Positions 62,001 to 64,000 of a DNA stretch of 64,000 nt are shown here, one piece after another (position 1 is the stretch's first letter; every line of letters begins with the position of its first letter). The DNA comes from Paenibacillus thalictri (GTDB taxonomy: Bacteria > Bacillota > Bacilli > Paenibacillales > NBRC-103111): positions 124,001 through 188,000 of the forward strand of contig NZ_SIRE01000010.1 in assembly GCF_004307995.1 (NCBI RefSeq), in the 5' to 3' direction. The position numbers and the translations under genes are program-made. The notes beneath the pieces are model-generated. The model saw only the letters and a list, made by a program, of their open reading frames with translations, ran no database searches and had not been told where the DNA came from.

Positions 62001-62809
62001 TCACGTTTGACGCAGGCGAATCCTACGATCCGGATCGGAAGCTGGGGGACCGTATTGCCTCTTACAGCTGGAATTTCGGAGACGGTACGCCGGAGGTAGC
62101 GGGAGAGGATCAAAGCAGGGTAGAGCATACGTTTGAAAAGGTAGGTTCCTTTACCGTAACGCTGACCGTGACGGATACCCTTGGTTTGCAGCACAAAACT
62201 TCAACGATCGTTCAATCGGGCAGTCCTTACGGATATTTTAATGTGGATCTTAAAAATGCCGACGACGAAAATGTATATGTTTTGTTCGAAGCGGAGGACA
62301 TCACCTACAATTCCAGTCAGGACGGCGAAATCGCCATTGTCGACAAGCCGGATGTGTCCGGCGGGAAATACGTGAAAGTCGGCCTGAATGTACCCGATGT
62401 CACAAGCGCAAAAGTGCTGGACCCGGCATATAAGGACGTACTGCCTCCGGACAAAATTCCGAACGGCACCGCCTATGTTGAATACGAGTTTAAAGTGAAA
62501 CATGCCGATTCTTACCAAGTACACTTGTTTTCGACAGGTTCGTCGGCCTCCAATGGCTCCGTATTCATTCAATTCGACAATTCGGATCTGAAGCGTGTTA
62601 CGCTGAAGGACGCGGACTGGAAGCGGGCGTTCGACAATACGCAATTTGCGTTAAATGAAGGGACCCACGTGCTGCGGGTATACTCCCGCAAGGGCGGGGC
62701 CGATTGGGACCGCGTGCTGCTCACGACGGACGGCACGACCCATACGAAGGTGCAAAGCACGATTATCCCGAAAATCGAGCAGGATTATCCGGTAGCGCCG
62801 CCGCAATAA
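59093..62809 (+). CDS. Secreted heparinase II/III-family lyase with two PKD domains and CBM-like C-terminus
   Basis: ATG 59093 after AGGAGG. 1238 residues with signal peptide cleaved near ASA-YD. Toroid at residues about 80-400 (YASAYDWLFNDLSLQERQEA), beta domain with SDNHQHQDQLHFNIWG near 479, then an accessory beta region to about 860. Residues about 866-945 and 950-1040 are PKD domains (YEWSFGDGTFSS; YSWNFGDGTPEV). Residues about 1050-1215 resemble a CBM6-type module (FEAEDITYN ... GTHVLRVYSRKGGADWDRV). An extracellular enzyme that likely attacks polymer before uptake. Monocistronic. Confidence 0.92.
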   Translation: MKRKKWNRPASLGLMVCLALAAPQIASAYDYTSYSGLHIIDPKLIPPESKTSDEDKKMDGLIRKLQDKKLKLAALPAQEVHPSLWFTDKELPDYQARRLMKGSYYEQLWAKMEADVNNTYLGYDYADPQLHENDRSRGAKLLAFYYMMIKDDTAVSVDIKKQALDQAKAALIHMYTGTVEERTKDDGDIYWATYLQDYASAYDWLFNDLSLQERQEARARLKKEAQFIADWLMTPQPPRPHNHRSKPALGLGTVALTLADEPEAQYWLNIAIERTYNVFDFQFSSDGISREGAHYGQFTLVNLIPFLWNYKHVTGDQAPADIAPDTLIRNMQPVFEWAVKTRMGNGWLPNTEESYVKPYATHMAAGLYKNTDAPQYGQGLKLSEVLQWSYANTQVYLPDYTGATSQYQIGIDEYLTYDATIAAKPPTVSRTTFMNGGVNPKTGQPFGGNAVLGNQWSSPMEPQGDKTLWLMFNGTPESDNHQHQDQLHFNIWGKNALFATDTGYGQYSAFNSWLKTPQAHNLITMNGRSTRNETDPYMPVRSAYEIDTDRFDFAQKEGDFYADDRSVMGTHKRAVAFPGQQYFVVADQTSSRIGAADWTMNLHSLGELHAEGAHARWAITKQATPELTEKPKPGTENTIPYYGLAEAKMEAYIFPSSQKVEAKSGIVSLFKEDINESYIQAAQNADKIQYLTVLVPQGLNEKAPAVQDLSTAEVTAARVGMEDSQDTYLLQMNSGQSATAGHLTTDGTFAWIREQSGVPSGMMMREGRQLWINGVKRLEANVPVTAVLALNEKEWLLTVSDAPQDATATVNLPVGIQAESVTVNGEKVAGARVDGQTVSLPLKSETYRIAVSGKSSPDSAGAPSAEFTVDHASEYGERGTGARTVKFDAFSSKGNNLKYEWSFGDGTFSSQSAPVKQFNRFGTFLVNLKVTDDKGRTDTKTALIENKDPNQAPVAMLKADSAGGRPPLKITFDAGESYDPDRKLGDRIASYSWNFGDGTPEVAGEDQSRVEHTFEKVGSFTVTLTVTDTLGLQHKTSTIVQSGSPYGYFNVDLKNADDENVYVLFEAEDITYNSSQDGEIAIVDKPDVSGGKYVKVGLNVPDVTSAKVLDPAYKDVLPPDKIPNGTAYVEYEFKVKHADSYQVHLFSTGSSASNGSVFIQFDNSDLKRVTLKDADWKRAFDNTQFALNEGTHVLRVYSRKGGADWDRVLLTTDGTTHTKVQSTIIPKIEQDYPVAPPQ

Positions 62810-62841
62810 TTGCTGAACAACCTTTTAATACCGGTTCATGT

Positions 62842-62903
62842 AAACGAACTGCACCTCCAACCGGTTGGATCATCTCCAGCCGCCGGGGTGCAGTTCGTTT
62901 TTT
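62842..62903 (+). terminator. Terminator after the secreted lyase
   Basis: 14-bp stem AAACGAACTGCACC / GGTGCAGTTCGTTT with T-run; 31-base loop. Confidence 0.87.
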
Positions 62904-63041
62904 CGCTATATAAATTGAACAAATGACTTGGAAGCCCGTTGCTTTCCGAAAGGGATTATTTTGCCGCTTCAGACAGCTTGTTTTGAATTCCTTTTATTAG
63001 ATAGGCCTGCGGATTGCAGGAATTCAATACGTCGCAATAGA

Positions 63042-63878
63042 TCAGCGTCTCCAGCTGTACTGCGGGGCAAATCCCAGCATGCGCTTCGCTTTGGAGCAAT
63101 CCAGCAAGCTCTCGTGACCGGAAGGAGCCCGGGTCAGCTTGATCTCCGGATAATAACGCGATAACAGCTCTTCGGTCGGCTGCACGCAGCGATGGTCCGC
63201 AGCGGCGATATTAAACACCTCGTGGCCGTCAAACGTCGCTTCAATTGCCATACGGAAGGCCCGCGCGCAATCGCGCCCGTCCAAGTAGGACCATAAATTC
63301 CAAGGCTCTCGATCAGGCTGCTCCGTTGATTGGATAAACGACGGAGCATCGTATTTTTGCGGGTCGACGACATAGGTAATGCGCAGTGAAGATACTTTCA
63401 TGCCGAAGCGTTTAGCCAAGCTCCCGGCCACCTGCTCTCCCACTTGCTTGGATAAGCCGTAGCAGTTGTCCGGAGCGGCAGGGTGGCGTTCGTCAACCGG
63501 AAAATAAACGGGGCGGGTTTCCTGAAAGCTGTATGTCACACCATAAGCGCAATCGCTGGATGCGATCGCCACCCTGGCGATGCCGGTTTCGCCAGCGGCG
63601 AGCAGCATGTGATATAACCCCATCACATTGTTGTGAAACACCGTCGTTTCCGGACGGCCGACAGGACTTGGGAAAGCGGCCAGATGGATGACCGCGCCGC
63701 ACCCTGCGAAACTGTCTAACACCTGCTCGTAATTGAGCATATCCGCTTGTTTTTGCTCGACCGGACAATCCGCCCACGGTTCCAGTGTAACGGCTCTGAC
63801 CTCATAGCCCTGCTCAAGCAGCTCGCGGATTACGAACCTTCCGACCATACCGCCGGCTCCGGTTACGGCCACCTTCAT
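63042..63878 (-). CDS. NAD-dependent epimerase/dehydratase (extended SDR)
   Basis: ATG 63878 with GAGGAGAGGT upstream. 278 residues. Rossmann motif TGAGGMVGRFV near residue 7, IHLAAFPSPVG, catalytic region ASSDCAYG ... YGLSKQVGEQ (YX3K), and LRITYVVDP. Resembles sugar-nucleotide or uronate dehydrogenase-type epimerases. May act on uronic acids released by the lyases, as inferred from location only. Confidence 0.88.
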   Translation of the reverse strand: MKVAVTGAGGMVGRFVIRELLEQGYEVRAVTLEPWADCPVEQKQADMLNYEQVLDSFAGCGAVIHLAAFPSPVGRPETTVFHNNVMGLYHMLLAAGETGIARVAIASSDCAYGVTYSFQETRPVYFPVDERHPAAPDNCYGLSKQVGEQVAGSLAKRFGMKVSSLRITYVVDPQKYDAPSFIQSTEQPDREPWNLWSYLDGRDCARAFRMAIEATFDGHEVFNIAAADHRCVQPTEELLSRYYPEIKLTRAPSGHESLLDCSKAKRMLGFAPQYSWRR

Positions 63879-63925
63879 ATCGCACCTCTCCTCGCAATCG
63901 GATGTTTTGTTGCATATATGCTGAA

Positions 63926-64000
63926 TTACGGGCGGACGGAAGTTCCATCCGGCGTGCGGGCAAGCGTCCATTCCGGCAGTTTATTGACGCATGGGAATCG
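63926..64000 (-). CDS. 3' end of a gene entering from the right edge (partial)
   Basis: The minus strand is open for 25 codons from the window edge to TAA at 63926, with a plausible end (NKLPEWTLARTPDGTSVRP). It lies 47 bases upstream of the epimerase start, in the same direction, so it would be the preceding gene of that operon. Too short to assign a family. Confidence 0.35.
   Translation of the reverse strand, partial: RFPCVNKLPEWTLARTPDGTSVRP

Overview
The window reads as chromosomal DNA of a spore-former-type Firmicute, most likely Paenibacillaceae (Paenibacillus or a close relative). This rests on strong AGGAGG-type ribosome sites with many TTG/GTG starts, a SpeA-type decarboxylase, YfhH-, YktB- and YrzB-like bacillar proteins, two Bacillus-type Fnr regulators, several copper-amine-oxidase-like stalk-domain proteins, and a Lpl/Ytc-type sugar ABC system with a YesMN-type two-component pair next to heparinase-fold lyases. 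I see no rRNA, transposase, integrase, phage module or CRISPR array.

Layout. 1-837: partial radical SAM protein. 1041-10482: an ABC export operon (two MacB-type ATPases, one with an AbrB-like tail, a membrane-fusion lipoprotein, a large FtsX-type permease) followed by a solute-binding lipoprotein and a large secreted protein. 10893-17087: an RND efflux pump, its lipoprotein adaptor, and a second secreted protein homologous to the first. Two unrelated export machines therefore end in paralogous extracellular proteins. 17254-18456: PgpA-like phosphatase, a small protein, and tRNA-fMet, tRNA-Ile2 (or Met) and tRNA-Leu. 18663-22665: secreted cupredoxin/lipoprotein-repeat protein, ECF sigma and anti-sigma pair, alpha/beta hydrolase. 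22818-29535: small proteins, two identical tRNA-Val genes, a stalk-domain gene split by one in-frame stop, a CDF metal exporter, a PilZ protein and YfhH. 29592-31866: two Fnr paralogues flanking a MobA-like gene, with Fnr-box-like sites. 32105-44557: housekeeping and surface genes, including a GGDEF/histidine-kinase fusion, an MBL hydrolase, SpeA, an MFS exporter and a cytochrome c fused to three S-layer-homology repeats. 44847-56389: polysaccharide-uptake and lyase locus (two permeases, binding lipoprotein, YesN/YesM pair, two heparinase-fold lyases) carrying two inverted copies of a roughly 172-bp repeat. 56512-58942: a decayed-looking stretch bracketed by two direct copies of a 202-bp repeat, with an SRPBCC gene and a divergent HxlR-type gene broken by a stop. 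59093-62809: secreted heparinase-fold lyase with PKD and CBM-like domains. 63042-63878: a sugar-nucleotide-type epimerase.

Functional themes are (i) export across a single membrane with extracellular accessory proteins, (ii) surface redox chemistry (cupredoxin, cytochrome c-SLH) beside anaerobic Fnr regulation, and (iii) capture and breakdown of an acidic polysaccharide. All functions are inferred from sequence motifs; no database search was run.
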